A stretch of 64,000 nt of DNA. Source: Triglochin maritima. Lineage: Eukaryota > Streptophyta > Magnoliopsida > Alismatales > Juncaginaceae. Below are positions 9,514 to 20,430 of this stretch, in pieces; the stretch's first letter is position 1; every line of letters begins with the position of its first letter. The stretch is from the NCBI GenBank assembly GCA_963682175.1, contig OY821791.1, forward strand, positions 20,922,542 to 20,986,541, written 5' to 3'. Below the pieces are notes generated by a model. That model did no database searches. It was given only the letters and a program-made list of their open reading frames with translations, and was not told the DNA's origin. The translations under genes and the position numbers were made by a program.

Positions 9514-10754
9514 TGTCACCGACTTGAGATTTAGGAAGACGCCTAGGGTGGACCAACCAGGCGGGTCTAGTAGCCGGGACTACCTGAGAGACAAAGAAGT
9601 GCACAATTGGTGGCTTGGAGCGCAAGGGTTCAGCACCAATGCTTGGAATCTGAGGATGTCCAAGGGAAGTCGAGGAGCATCAGCAAGAATGGCGCGAGCG
9701 TGGCACTTAGGAAGTGCATCCTCACATACGGGCAGCCAAACGCGCTTGAGAAGCACGAGGTGGGGCTATGGCTATGAGGGCACGCGCTAGACATTACCGA
9801 GGCTGCACATAGGCGCGCCTTGGAGGCATGCGTGGGCTGGCAATGCCTAGGAGTTGAGGCGTGGATGTTTGGGAAGCCAAGACACATGCGTATCGGTCGG
9901 TAAGGACTGAGAATGAGTCAAGAGAGGTTGTTGATCGTGTGGGAACAGTTAGGCAAGGTCTCCTTGAAAATAGGATTTCGTTATGGAACGGGTCCGTAAC
10001 CGAATCGGGGAAAATTTGGGTTTGCCAAAATTGTTCTCCTTAAAAATAGGGATCGGTTATACTTGTCCTTAAAAATAGGAGTCGGTTATGGAATGGGTCC
10101 ATAACCGAACGGAGGTGGCATGAGTGGGCTGACCGGGTCAAGACCCACTAATGCAGGCCTCTCCAACGTGTGCATTCGGTTTTAGGGAAAAGCTGAATCA
10201 GCCAAACATGTTCCCCACGTTCTGGTCAAGGATGACCAAGTCCTTAACCGTTTTATTCGGTTATAGCCCCATGTGTGATTAATAAAAGGCACTAGAGAGA
10301 GTGGCCTTAGTAGGGAGGATGGGCATTCGATTTTGCCCCTCTCCTCCACAACCAAAGGAGAGTTAGAGGTGATAGTGGGGATCATGGATCCCCATGTGTG
10401 CATGTAGTGGGAGGTTCACAACATGTATAAAAGGGATGCACCTCCAACCTGTGGAAAGGGCATCACGACTAGAGATAGGGTTTTCTAGTTGTATCGGGTT
10501 TTTCCTTCCTTCTTCCATCCCTAAGGAATTGTAATTCGTTTGTTCATAGCAATAAAGAGTTGTGATTCCGCCAGTGTTGTTTGTGTGTACGTTTTCGTTT
10601 GTGCTTGTTTAACTCTACGGGAAACCGAGGGGAGTTGTGCGGTTGTGTTGGTGTTTTCAATCTTCCCCACGGGAATAGAGCGTTTGGCGAGGTCAAAACT
10701 CGAAAAAGTTGAAATTTGAGAGTCTCTAAAGGACTCCTAACACGACCGGTGATA
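9514..10754 (+). repeat. 3' LTR of the chromovirus
   Basis: 1241 bp, starting TGTCACC and ending GGTGATA, where the 5' LTR ends GATGACA. TATAAAAG is at 10426-10433. A perfect hairpin is at 10083-10107. The target duplication gtagg follows at 10755-10759. Confidence 0.9.
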
Positions 10755-10759
10755 GTAGG

Positions 10760-10911
10760 CCATTAGAGTTTCGCATGCTTTGTAAGGACGTTTGATGACA
10801 AAGAAGTTGATGCGGGCGTGGGGTGCAGCTCATTACCGAGATTGTGTACTTTGTAATGAAGGTGAGGAGGATATGGGACACCACTTTTGGACCTGCTCCT
10901 TCACGAAACGT
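10760..10911 (+). pseudogene. LINE-A, part 2: zf-RVT fragment
   Basis: This continues LINE-A after the chromovirus. The translation aligns with the zf-RVT of the other LINEs: GRLMTKKLM near 10790, then CVLCNEGEEDMGHHFWTCSF with the Cys-X2-Cys, His and Cys ligands (about 10845-10905). It contains in-frame stops. It is cut at 10912 by the minus-strand LTR of element C. Confidence 0.8.
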
Positions 10912-11341
10912 GATTGAATCAGTTAAAATACCGCATTGAAGTGATGGTGAATACGGGTCGGTCCATAGGGAGCGCGTGTGAGTCTCATTCACAATACTCG
11001 ACTGGGGGAGAAGAAAAGAGAGATGTGATCGACATTAAACTACAATGCGTTGGAAATCAGAAAAACAAACAATAAAACTAAACCACTCGAGGGGTAGAGA
11101 ACGAATGTGAATATGAAACAATGGCACGTGCTAAGGGACCTAGACTGTTTTCAGAAACACATTGTGGGGGGAGATTTGACATACTAGGAGTTGTGTTGGA
11201 TTTGGAGGCAAGTGGTGAAGGGGGAACATGGAAGAAGATAGGCAACTCGCCGCCACCACCACTTAGGCGATCCGGGAGGAAGATAACCAGCAAACCAATC
11301 TCTTGTGGCGGTAAAGGGGGTCACCCCGCACCTTTAAATCA

Positions 11342-12433
11342 ATGAATATCCTATTTTGGAATGTGCGTGACGCAAATGGACCCGGCCGTGCACTAATGAT
11401 AAGGGGTCGAATAAAGGAAGTAAACCCGGATGTGGTGTGTGTAATGGAGCATAAAGTCAAGCACAAGAGGATTGAGCGCTTCAAAAGAGCCATTTCGCCC
11501 CATGCATGGATGTCAAATAGTTTGATAGTAGATTCGGGGCGGATCCAAGTGCTTTGGAATGACCAAAAAGTGGATTTGAGGGTCACCTTTGAAATGTCAC
11601 AATTGCTCCACTTTCGGGCCAGCTTGAAAGGAGATGGTAATGAGTTCGATATCACAGCGATCTACTGGGAAAATGGGCATGTTGATAGGAGTGTATTGTG
11701 GAATGATCTCCTACAAGTGGCTCCAAATGACTCAAGGCCGTGGATAGTGTGGGGTGATTTCAATTACATCTGCAAACTGAGCGAGAAACAGGGAGGTGCT
11801 GCTGGAAACGAGGTTGCCATGTCTGAATTTAACGAGTCTATTGATGCACTCCAACTCCTTGAGATACCCTCTACCGGCAGCGAGTTCACTTCGTCAAATT
11901 CTTCTGAGGGTAGTGCTTGTATCGAGACATGGATTGACCGGATTCTAATTAACAATGCGTGGCTCCACACCATGCTCATCATGAAGACGAAGGGAAACGA
12001 AAGACAAAAGAAAAACATGTTCCGCTTCGAGAACCATTGGGCTGAGCATGAGGAGTTTCGGAGTATTGTGGGACAAGCTTGGACAAAGTATGTGCGAGGC
12101 ACACCTATGTTTCGGGTGGTGGGCAAATTGCATGAAGTTAAGAAGAGGCTGATCCAGTGGAGCACCTCTAAGTTTGGGAACATGAACCAAAAGGTGGGAG
12201 AGCCCTGGGCTAATCTTGTGGAAGCTCGGAGGAGTAGGACAGCAAACCCACATGATGCTGCACTTATCATCACTGAGGGAGCAACAAAGGATGGACTCGC
12301 TCAGATTCTTGCTCGGGAGGAGTCCATTATTCGACAAAAATCAAGAGTCAAGTGGCTGAAAGAGGGGGACCGAAACACTAGATTTTTCCCTGCGCACCTT
12401 ATAGTGAGGAGAGCCACCAACCCAGTGAGATGA
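11342..12433 (+). pseudogene. LINE-B ORF2, endonuclease part (363 codons)
   Basis: AP-endonuclease-like domain that nicks target DNA for target-primed reverse transcription. It starts at ATG 11342 with NILFWNVRDANGPG. It keeps the VCVMEHK motif (catalytic Glu, near 11440), WGDFN (near 11750) and the Asp-Arg of WIDRILIN (near 11934). The segment that in LINE-F carries SDHAML is missing: after NNAWL the frame jumps straight to HTMLIM, so the catalytic Ser-Asp-His is lost. The frame ends at TGA 12431-12433. The C-terminal part, ending in SRVKWLKEGDRNTRFF, is the linker to RT. Confidence 0.88.
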
Positions 12434-13963
12434 GTGGGTGAGGGTTCCACCTTCGTGGAGGAGGAAGGAGAGATCCGGGTCGCGTTCCGGCATTTTAAGC
12501 TAACTTGTTTGCTCATGAATTGTAGGTGAAACCCATACCCCCTTCCGTCATCCTACCACAAATCCTACCGGCGGAGGGGACGGAGCTAACACGACCTCTT
12601 GAGATGAAGGAGTTCGAAATGGTTGTGCTCAACGCAAATGTAGATAAAGCACCGTGACCGGATGGTTTTAATGCAAAGTTCTTCAAAGCCACTTGGGAAA
12701 TAATCAAACGGGACATGTTTAAGGCCGTGAGTTCCTGCCTAGAAAGTGGGAAGGTGCTAGCCAAATGGAATGCCACATCAATTACGATCATCCCTAAGAA
12801 GAAAGCACCGCTTTTGGTGGAGGATTACCGACCCATTGCTTTGTGTAACATGACGTATAGTTCACATCAAAAGTTCTTCCGCATTGATTGAAGGGGCTGC
12901 TGTCACGCCTCATTGGGAGAGTCAAAGTGCCTTCGTTAAAGGCAGGAGAATTGGGGACAACATGCTCCTTGACCATGAATTATGCCATAACCTCCATCTA
13001 GACAAAGGGATGGGCCGAATGTGCATTAAACTAGATATCCGAAAAGCCTATGATTCTGTCTCTTGGGTCTTCCTACATGAAGTGCTGACCAGATTTGGGT
13101 TCCCTAATAAGTTGAGGAGGCTTATCATGAGTCGTGTAAAAGCCTCATTTGTGGTGACGGTCAATGGTGCAAATTCAGCACCCTTTGTGGCTAGCAACGG
13201 TTTGAGACAAGGTGACCCTTTGGCCCCCTACTTGTTTGTACTTTGCATGGAGGTTTTAAGCGAAATGGTGAAGAAGGAGGTCATGGCTGGATGTATCCAG
13301 CCACTATTGTATGGAGAGGTTCCTGTTTCGCACCTTCTCTTTGCCGATGACGTTCTTCTATTTGCTAAGGCAACAAAGGATAATGCAAGAGCTATCCGAG
13401 GTGTACTTGAGGAGTTTATAGCTTGCTCGGGGCTGAGCTTTAGTGCATCGAAGAGCCAAATTTTCATGAGAAGCGGAGTGCCACATGGGTCCTGGATTGC
13501 GGCCCATCTTGGCATGGAGAGAAAGGATTTCCCAGTGACGTACCTCGGGTTGCCGTTGTTCTCCGGGAGGATGGGGAGGACCCACTGTGTGTCGTTGATC
13601 AACAGGGTGAAAGCAAGGCTTAGTGCTTGGCAGCAGAACTTCTTGTCAATGGCTGGACGAGCCGAGCTCATGAGAAGTGTACTCGTCTCCCTCAGCATAA
13701 ATTGGACGTCCGCGTTCCTACTTCCTCGAAAAGTGTTAAAGGGGATCGAGAGCCTAATGTGTCACTTCATCTGGGGAGGCCCAACGAAGTGGGTAGCAGT
13801 GGCCTGGAAAGACGTGTGTCTACCAAAGGAGGAAGGAGGCCTTGGTTTGAAGAGCTTGTCGAATTGGAATGATGTAGGTCTCTTCCACTTATTTTGGCTT
13901 GTGGTGGCAGAAGGCAATGCACTTTGGGTGAAGTGTATACGCCAAAAGTACTTGAAGACTTGA
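12434..13963 (+). pseudogene. LINE-B ORF2, reverse transcriptase part
   Basis: It continues ORF2 in broken frames. Motifs in order: NVDKAP followed by a stop where relatives have Gly (near 12655), [32 protein letters not shown] (near 12820), a frame change near 12870, QSAFVKGRRIGDNMLL (near 12930), the palm motif KLDIRKAYDSVSW (near 13030), LRQGDPLAPYLF (near 13200), the catalytic SHLLFADDVLLFA (near 13330), VTYLGLPLFSGR (near 13540) and HFIWGG. From 12884 to 13963 it is open for 359 codons, ending at TGA. The RT active site itself is intact. Confidence 0.9.
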
Positions 13964-14731
13964 TCCATTTGGCTTGCACGACCCCCATCTACCTCATCAT
14001 GGGCATGGAAAGGGATACTCTGAGTCCGAGACATAGCTAGAAGGCACATCCAATATGAGGTGGGAAATGGAGAAGACATCTAGTTTTTCCAATACCCTTG
14101 GTGTGGTGAACCGTTTCAAAACGAAAGTTGGGGGGAGTGGCTACACTATGAATTAGGAGTACCGTGGCACACGAAAGTGTCATACTTCATTAGAGATGGA
14201 ATGCGGAACCTTCCCCCACCACGCTGCACTTTTATGGAGGAAGTCCACAAACGAATACTAAATACGAGAATCCATGGAGGCATGGACCAGCCTAAGTGAG
14301 TGGACGGAGTGGGAGAGGCACTTGGCATCAAAGAAGTATGGAGATGGGTAAAGATGTTGGGGAGAAAGGTAGCTTCGGCTGGAATGGTTTGGCACAAGTA
14401 TGCCATCCCAAAGCATGCCATCACGACTTGGAGAGCACTACGAGGACGTCTACTTACAAAGAGCTTGATGAACAAACGGGGAGCAACGCTACAATGGGGG
14501 TGCAACCTATGCAAGGGAGGCGAGGAAGATATTGAGCATTTGTTTTGGGGATGTGAATACATTAAGAAGGTGTGGGAAGAAATCTTGCATCTTTTGAAGC
14601 TCAACCATAGGGTGGCATACTCTTTAGAGGCTGAAGCTATACGTATATCACACATAGGAGGAAGCCGGCTTGATATTGTGGTAAGGCGATGGGTCTTCCA
14701 AGCCATGATACACGAGTGCTGGCTCGAATGA
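13964..14731 (+). pseudogene. LINE-B ORF2, zf-RVT part
   Basis: This is the C-terminal zinc-binding region of plant LINE RTs. The HIQYEVGNGEDI and QYPWCGEPF segments are near 14050-14115, after a TGA at 13961. The zf-RVT itself (about 14395-14580) shows WHKYAIPKHAITTWRALRGRL, then CNLCKGGEEDIEHLFWGC with the Cys-X2-Cys/His/Cys ligands. It ends at VIFQAMIHECWLE and TGA 14729-14731. Frames change at least once within it. Confidence 0.85.
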
Positions 14732-15052
14732 AACAGAAGGATCTTCGACGGAGAAAAGCAACAACCAACGCATATTGTGGCTGTCATCAAGGATATGGTT
14801 CGCTACCTTTGGCACAAAGTTAAAAAGCTTGCAAAGAGTGAAGAGGAAGGACACCGATCCCAGCTCACGTGGACATAGTTTGTTGTTCACCCCTGTGTTT
14901 GTATAGTCATGAAAGCCTACCATGCCGAAGTGATATATAGTGTAATGTAGGGTAGAGGCCGGGTATGCATGTGGCATACACCCGCGTTCATTATGGTTTC
15001 AGTTTTGTACCAAATTTTGTAGGTTGTAAACTTTACTTAGTTTATAAAATTT

Positions 15053-15087
15053 GAGGCTAAGCCTCCCTTTTTCTTTGCAAAAAAAAT
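15053..15087 (+). other. LINE-B 3' stem-loop and A tail
   Basis: GAGGC (15053-15057), loop TAA, GCCTC (15061-15065), then a T-run/GCAAAA segment and about eight A. The same tail closes LINE-C, D, E, H and G. Confidence 0.8.
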
Positions 15088-15980
15088 TATGAAAATGTAT
15101 GTTGTGTGTGTTCAAATGTGCTCATCAAAACATGTCATACATGAAGTCCATAAAACTCAATTCCAACTTTGCCTCCACATGAAATAAGATAAACCATTAT
15201 CACTAAAACATACAAGACAATAATCTAAATGAAGCAAATATGTTCACATGCATAATGACTCATATCCAACTATGTCTCCACATGAAATAAGATTTATCAC
15301 AATCATTAAAACATACAAGACATTAATTTGGATAAGGCCAACATGAGCACATGCATGCACATGGCTTGTTCCCTTCTTCCACTCCATCCTTATCCTAACG
15401 TAATCATTCCCCAAAAAAGAGGCCCACTAATCTAAGCATGTGCTAAGCATCATTCAAGAGCATTAGCACATCAAAGATAAGAGTGAAACCCATTAGATGG
15501 TTATGGAAATCATGTATGGCTCAAAGGATTAAGACTAACACACACTAATCCATCAAATGTTCAAATCACCTTCCTTTCCACCCCCCATGGGGATGGACTA
15601 CTCTCTACTCATCTCTATACTAAAGAAAGCATAAACACAAGAAGAACCCATAATGTAAATGACTAAAATCATAATTAAACAACACAACAACATCAAAGAA
15701 ATTGCATCAAAGTAAAGAAACTAAAATAAAGAACAAGAACAAAACTAGATTAACAAACAAAAATACAAAATACAGGAAACTAAAACCTACTCTAATGGGG
15801 GAGGAGGAAGAGGTGGAGAGGAGGGGTTACCATGGTATTTATAGAAGAAATAAGGGTTTGGATTGGTCTGGGAATAATAGGACGGCTTTAAATTACATTT
15901 GATAGTCTAGGAATGCTCCAAACAAAATACCCGACCCACGACCGAATTTTCAGCTGCTTTGGACCTTTTTGATCCACCAG

Positions 15981-16009
15981 TGGCGGTTCCAAATCCGCCA
16001 TTGGCGGAT
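15981..16009 (-). promoter_or_regulatory. Paired GC-rich hairpins in U3 of element C
   Basis: TGGCGG (15981-15986) pairs with CCGCCA (15995-16000). Alternatively ATCCGCC (15993-15999) pairs with GGCGGAT (16003-16009) across a 3-nt loop. The position upstream of TATA matches the hairpins of the other gag-family LTRs. Confidence 0.65.
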
Positions 16010-16430
16010 CAAATAGCTCTGATCGGTCTGAAATTTTGTGTCGCGCTTGCTTTCTTCATTTGGTACATCGGGTGAAGCCCTGGTTCACTGGCTTGAATCA
16101 CTTTGAGTATAATTGGTGAAATACTAATCTGATTCAAGTCATGTGTCACCATGTCTTGCACTTCACAATCAAGTCCCTCCGGGTTTGCACTTGGGTCCTT
16201 CTTGATTTCCTCTCTAGTCCTTGTGCATTAGAAATTGGTCCAGGACCATCAAAATCCGTCCATACTCGTTACATTTAGATCCTTTTTGGTGCCTTCCTCT
16301 TCTTTATTACCTAACTCCTGAAACACTACAAATAACAACTCGAGCAGCACATTATTGGGGGTAAAATAAAGTATATGTGGCATGAATATGATGCATGATA
16401 TGCTACTAATCAAATACCCCCACATTTACC

Positions 16431-16451
16431 TTTTGCTAGTCCCGAGCAAAA
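16431..16451 (-). other. Hairpin beside the polypurine tract (element C)
   Basis: TTTTGCT (16431-16437) pairs perfectly with AGCAAAA (16445-16451). A longer version is at 45009-45029. Confidence 0.6.
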
Positions 16452-16494
16452 CAAAGAAAGAGAAAAATGAAGGAAATGGAAACATACGAAAAAT

Positions 16495-16625
16495 AGGAAA
16501 TCCTAACTCACTTTCGTAGGAATCACTGTTGCACTTAGCACATGTCACAAGCCGTTAAACCTCCTTCTCAACAAGGAGGAGGAGTATTGTCTCCTGAGGT
16601 TCCAGCGGATATACCCACAAAATCC
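16495..16625 (-). other. Conserved non-coding hairpin block (element C copy)
   Basis: It is strongly conserved with 35648-35775 and 45056-45183 although the surrounding DNA has diverged. It contains CCTCCTT...AAGGAGG and GGAG...CTCC stem-loops. No long reading frame is shared. Confidence 0.65.
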
Positions 16626-17454
16626 GAACATTGATGCAATTTCAATGTAGCAACACGACTTATTGGACAAATTTTTGTCGATCATTGGACACGGTAATAC
16701 TACGAGCTGACTCTATATATGTATCCAGTCCACACACCGAGCCTAATAAACCATTCGTGCAAGCTAATTAAGGACTTAAGTGAAAGACATGGACAACCTT
16801 AACATCCTCAAGTGATACAAAGTGTAAAGTCCATTAAGTTTCTTATTTGCATTACAATTTTTTTTTTTAATTTTTTTCTCTTTGTGGTCTCTTTTTTCAT
16901 TTTATTTTTGTGTAGTTGGTGTTTGATTCTCCCAAGGTCAAGTTTCGTGCATCATTGCCTATGAGGAGTTACACTATCACGTACACCCTTCCCCAAATCT
17001 CCACATATGGAGATCCCTACCACCCATGTAACATGAGTTCGGTCGGTGCATCCAAGGTTAGATGACTCTAACGCACCGCGCACTAAGTCCCCTCGGATCA
17101 TCAAAAAGGGGGAGATTGTTGGCTTTTTGGCATTAATCTATGTTTTTATGATTTAATCAACCTAAGCTTAATTGTGATCTTGTAGAGTAGCACACATATT
17201 ACATTGCATATATATTGCTTTGTGCTAACTTCTATCGGTGATCAAGACTCAAGGAAGAAAGGAAATTAAGTCAAGACATGTAATGAAGCTCATTTGAAGA
17301 CATGTAATTTACATTTCTTTGAGTCTTAGGAACATTGTTTAAATTGAGCATACTTGAGTAAAAACCTACTCAAACACACACTAGGTTCCTGATAGATCAC
17401 TCAATTATAGACCGAAAAAAACCCAAACCTGAACCTGAACTATATGCCCACATT

Positions 17455-17960
17455 CGGTTGACCGAAACAGACCGTTCGGTCGACCGAGTGATCATATATT
17501 CTTTTAATGATTTTCCGCCCAAGTTCGGTCGACCGTCTAAACCTTTTCCGTCGACCGAGTAACAACAAATTTCCGACCGTTTGTTTTGTCGTATAGACCC
17601 AACGGACGTATTCGTATTATTTCCAAATACCGCCAAAAATATTTTTCCCTATCGGTCGACCGAGGACCTTGTTCGGTCAACCGAACTTAGACATCCCGAC
17701 AAACCAAAACTTCCTGTCGGTTTTCGGTCGACCGTGGACCTTGTTTCGGTCGACCAAATTTAATCCAGTTTGTCAACCCAGAAGAGCCTATTCGTTTTTG
17801 GTCGACCGAACCTATCTCAGTGTTTGACCGATAACTTAAATGTACCTAGAACATAGCCTTTGGCGGTTGACCATTTTTTAACCAGTCGACCAAACCGAGT
17901 TCAAATTTGCAAGACGGTCGACCGTTCAGACTGATCCGGTCGACCGAACTTACTCAGTTT
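17455..17960. repeat. CGGTCGACCG palindrome array in copia LTR-2
   Basis: Six perfect copies lie at 17477-17486, 17526-17535, 17653-17662, 17725-17734, 17915-17924 and 17937-17946, with a similar number of degenerate copies. The last lies about 97 bp upstream of TATA. Confidence 0.88.
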
Positions 17961-18042
17961 TGGGTCCTGTAGATTTCTATTTTGTGTATCTTACAAAACT
18001 CTTACCCAACTGAACCCCAAGGGCTATAATACCATAGGAGCT

Positions 18043-18050
18043 TATAAATA
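18043..18050 (+). promoter_or_regulatory. TATA box of copia LTR-2
   Basis: TATAAATA in the context gagcTTATAAATA, identical to that of copia LTR-1. Confidence 0.6.
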
Positions 18051-18565
18051 GGTGTTCCCTTGAGACAGTTAGACAACTCTTACACTTCCTATTGTCATAT
18101 ACACCTAAGAGAAACTCTCAAGTCTCCCATTCCCCAAATCCTACTCTCCAAGCTTAAACATCCACATTTTAGAGAGTGTGTTCCACTCAAGATCTCTATT
18201 GTAAAGAAGCAAGGACTTTGGTTAAAGCCCAAACTGTTCCTTGCGGATTGTGAGAGAAGAAAGACAAGTTCACGAGGGTGTTCGTGGAGCTTGTTTTGTG
18301 AAAGACTTAATCTCGGCCCGGAACGAGGTTGATAGTGAAGACACGAGCGGAGCTTGAGGGAGATCGAGCGGAGCTTGCAAGAGAGGACTAGGACCCGGGT
18401 GGGGTGCTGAACCTCTATAAAAATCCCCGACTCCTTGTAGTTTGCATTTTCCATTCCTTTACTTGCTTGTTTTGTTTTAAATTCCGCTGCACATATTTGT
18501 TTGTTAAACAAGTAGATAAATTAGGATTAAAAGTGATTAGAATTAGAGACCCTCACGATCCTACA

Positions 18566-19302
18566 GAATTGCCATGTCACACGAGAGAAAACAGTTTTGG
18601 AGACAAAAAGGGAAGGCCCAAACAAATTCTAACAAGAGTGCAAAAGGGAGTGAGCCTATTGATGCCCAAGAAGAGTAAAGAGATGTGGAAAAGGAAAGTG
18701 CTTGTTCCATTTTGGGACAAGCCAATGAGAAGGGAGTTTGAGTACTCTAGATTTGAATGGGCAAGGGAGGAGAGGACAAGTAGGCATGGTGATGACAAAA
18801 TGGAGGATCACATGACTCCACCAATGGGACATAGCCAAGAAGACTATTCTCATGAAGTGGGGGGGGGCGTGCATTACGAAATGAAATTCTACATGGGGAG
18901 GAAGCACGTGATATTCATGAAGAAGAGGAGCTCCATGTGGGAGAGGTACCACGTCGAAAATGAAAGCAAGGGAAAGAGGGAATTCCTAAAGGATGTGAGA
19001 AGAAGAGAGGCAAATCCTAGGAAGAGGGCTTAGAACTAAGTGGACTAGCTTCCTTAATGCATGAGGAGGCGAGGAGCGCACCAAGATGCTTGCACAACCA
19101 AGTGGAGGGTTTGAAGCACTTGGTAATTCGAAGGACCAAGACATGGTGGGCGAAGAGGAGAGGAGGGAAGAAGGGCACACACAAGCATATACAAAGAAGG
19201 CATACTCTCTACCACCCCCACTTAGGAGATCCAGGAGGGTAAGTAATTGTAGTAAAAGTATTCGCGTGGAGGGGAAGAGGGTTCACCCTGCACCTTGAAC
19301 CC
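18566..19302 (+). pseudogene. LINE-C ORF1 C-terminal remnant and ORF1-ORF2 linker
   Basis: A Lys/Arg/Glu-rich open stretch ends at TAG 19031-19033 (MPKKSKEMWKRK onward from 18660). It resembles the charged C-terminal half of LINE ORF1 in LINE-F (58072-58992) in composition and position but has no DUF4283 or zinc knuckle. The segment near 19205-19290 (PPPLRRSRR, then VHPAP) matches LINE-B at 11245-11330. It is probably ORF1 tail; a function is not supported. Confidence 0.5.
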
Positions 19303-20430
19303 ATAAATGTTTTAATTTGGAATGTGCACGGAGCAAATGGACCCGGTTGTGCACTCGTGATTAGGGGTCAAATAAAGGAGGTGAATCCGGATGTGGTGTG
19401 TCTTGTGGAGCACATGGTCAAGTAAAAAAACTCAAAAGATTCAAGCGAGCGATTCGGCCCCATGCATGGTCGTCAAATAGCATGATTGTGGACTCCAGGT
19501 GGATTTTGGTGTTATGGAACGACCAGCTAGTAAACTTGTGGGTTACCTTTGAATCAACACAAATACTTCACTTCTTTGGGTGCTATCTATGGAGAGAATG
19601 AGCATATGGATAAGGGAGCATTGTGGACGCATCTAAATGAAGTGGCACCACAAGTGTCGAGGCCGTGGGTAATTGGGGAAGATTTGAATTTCATTCGAAC
19701 GGCTAGTGGGAAACATAGAGGAGCTGCTGGAAATGAGGTTGCAATGGAGGAATTTAATGATTGTATTGGTGTACTTCAACTTATAGAGATGACATCAACG
19801 GGAGGTGAATTCACTTGGTCGAACTCCTCCGAGGGAAGTGCATGCGTTGAGACAAGGATTGACTGGATTTTAATGAACAATGCATGGCTTTAGGTGTTCC
19901 CCAATTCCTTCTATGTTCTCTGCGAGAAGGACTTGAGCACCATACAATGCTCGTCATGAAAATAGAAGGAAACGAACGGCGGAAAAAGAAGATGTTCAGA
20001 TTTGAGAATCATTGGGCAGATCATGAGGAGTTTGGTGGAGTAGTTAAACAAGATTGGGCTACATATGTGGAAGGCACCCCCATGTTTCGCATTGTCGGGA
20101 AGTTGAATGAAGTTAGGACGGCACTCAAGAGTTGGAGCGGGAGTACCTTTGGAAATGTAACAAACAAGGTGGGAGAGGCTCGGGGAACGCTTGAGGATGT
20201 GAGGAGGCAAAGATTAGTCACCCCAATGTTGAGGTGATAATCCTAGCGGAAGGGGCATCAAAGGATACACTTGCTCGTGTTCTTGCTTGGGAGGAGTATA
20301 TTATCCGAAAAAAATCAAGAGTTAAGTGGTTGAAGGAGGGGGACCGAAACACTAGCTTCTTCCTTGCGCAACTTAGAGTGAGGAAAGCCACCAATCAAGT
20401 GTAGAGAGTAGGTGAGGGAGAAAGCTGAGA
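19303..20430 (+). pseudogene. LINE-C ORF2 endonuclease, broken
   Basis: The expected ATG is ATA (19303-19305), followed by VLIWNVHGANGPG. Frame changes and a TAA occur near 19420. Recognisable later: EDLNFIR in place of GDFNxI (near 19680), FTWSNSSEGSACVETRIDWILMN (near 19810-19880; DRI has become DWI), a TAG after NAWL (19892), then the linker KKKMFRFENHWADHEEF and SRVKWLKEGDRNTSFF. Several catalytic positions are altered, so the nuclease is dead. Confidence 0.82.

Larger units (their letters stand above)
4781..10754 (+). mobile_element. Ty3/gypsy chromovirus lacking gag, nested in LINE-A
   Basis: It is a 5,974-bp element with LTRs of 1240 and 1241 bp, a tRNA-iMet type primer site, protease, RT, RNase H, integrase, chromodomain and a polypurine tract. 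The LTRs open TGTCACC; the 5' LTR closes GATGACA and the 3' LTR closes GGTGATA. The 5-bp duplication gtagg flanks it. The chromodomain at the integrase C-terminus assigns it to the chromoviruses; I cannot resolve the clade. The protease begins only about 40 bases after the primer site, so gag is absent. A frameshift and two TAG codons disable pol. It cannot move by itself. Confidence 0.92.
11119..15087 (+). mobile_element. LINE-B, 5'-truncated L1-type retrotransposon inserted in an LTR
   Basis: It runs from the end of an ORF1-like linker through ORF2 (endonuclease, RT, zf-RVT) to a 3' double stem-loop and short A tail. TATGAAA occurs on both sides (11112-11118 and 15088-15094), consistent with a short target duplication. 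The length, about 3.97 kb, is shorter than LINE-G and LINE-F because ORF1 is mostly missing. Confidence 0.85.
10912..16412 (-). mobile_element. 3' LTR of minus-strand gag-family element C, split by LINE-B
   Basis: The two parts, 10912-11118 and 15088-16412, together give an LTR of about 1.5 kb. The left edge reads TGATTGAATCAG, then an accgca...tgaatacgggtcg block matching the end block of the young LTR at 43838. The right edge at 16412 is followed by the family polypurine tract and hairpin on the minus strand. The TATA box is at 15836-15846 (minus strand) and the tagtagtcc-cattc block near 15590. GC-rich hairpins are at 15981-16009. LINE-B interrupts it with a tatgaaa duplication. Only the 3' LTR and about 690 bp of internal sequence remain. 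Confidence 0.75.
16413..17098 (-). mobile_element. 3' internal non-coding remnant of element C
   Basis: On the minus strand this ends in the polypurine tract ggtaaatgtgggggtattt at the LTR. It aligns with 35150-35843 of the plus-strand gag element, including the atgcaccgacc and gtgatagtgta segments. No coding sequence remains. Homology stops near 17098, where the copia polypurine tract starts. Confidence 0.75.
17099..18565 (+). mobile_element. Ty1/copia LTR-2 with its polypurine tract; element body missing
   Basis: AAAAGGGGGAGA (17104-17115) followed by TTGTTGGC is the typical polypurine tract and LTR start of copia elements, so the LTR begins at 17117. The LTR holds a CGGTCGACCG array, a TATA box at 18043-18050 and a U5-like tail. 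The right end is approximate: the last CA before LINE-C-like sequence is at 18565, and I see no clear inverted terminus. Only about 18 bases of internal sequence are left upstream, joined directly to element C. The short ORFs at 17397-17763 and 18060-18511 are not genes. Confidence 0.65.

Noticed and set aside
18404..19033. 209-codon frame as a separate gene
   Set aside because: Its first part is copia LTR and the rest has the position and composition of a LINE ORF1 tail.
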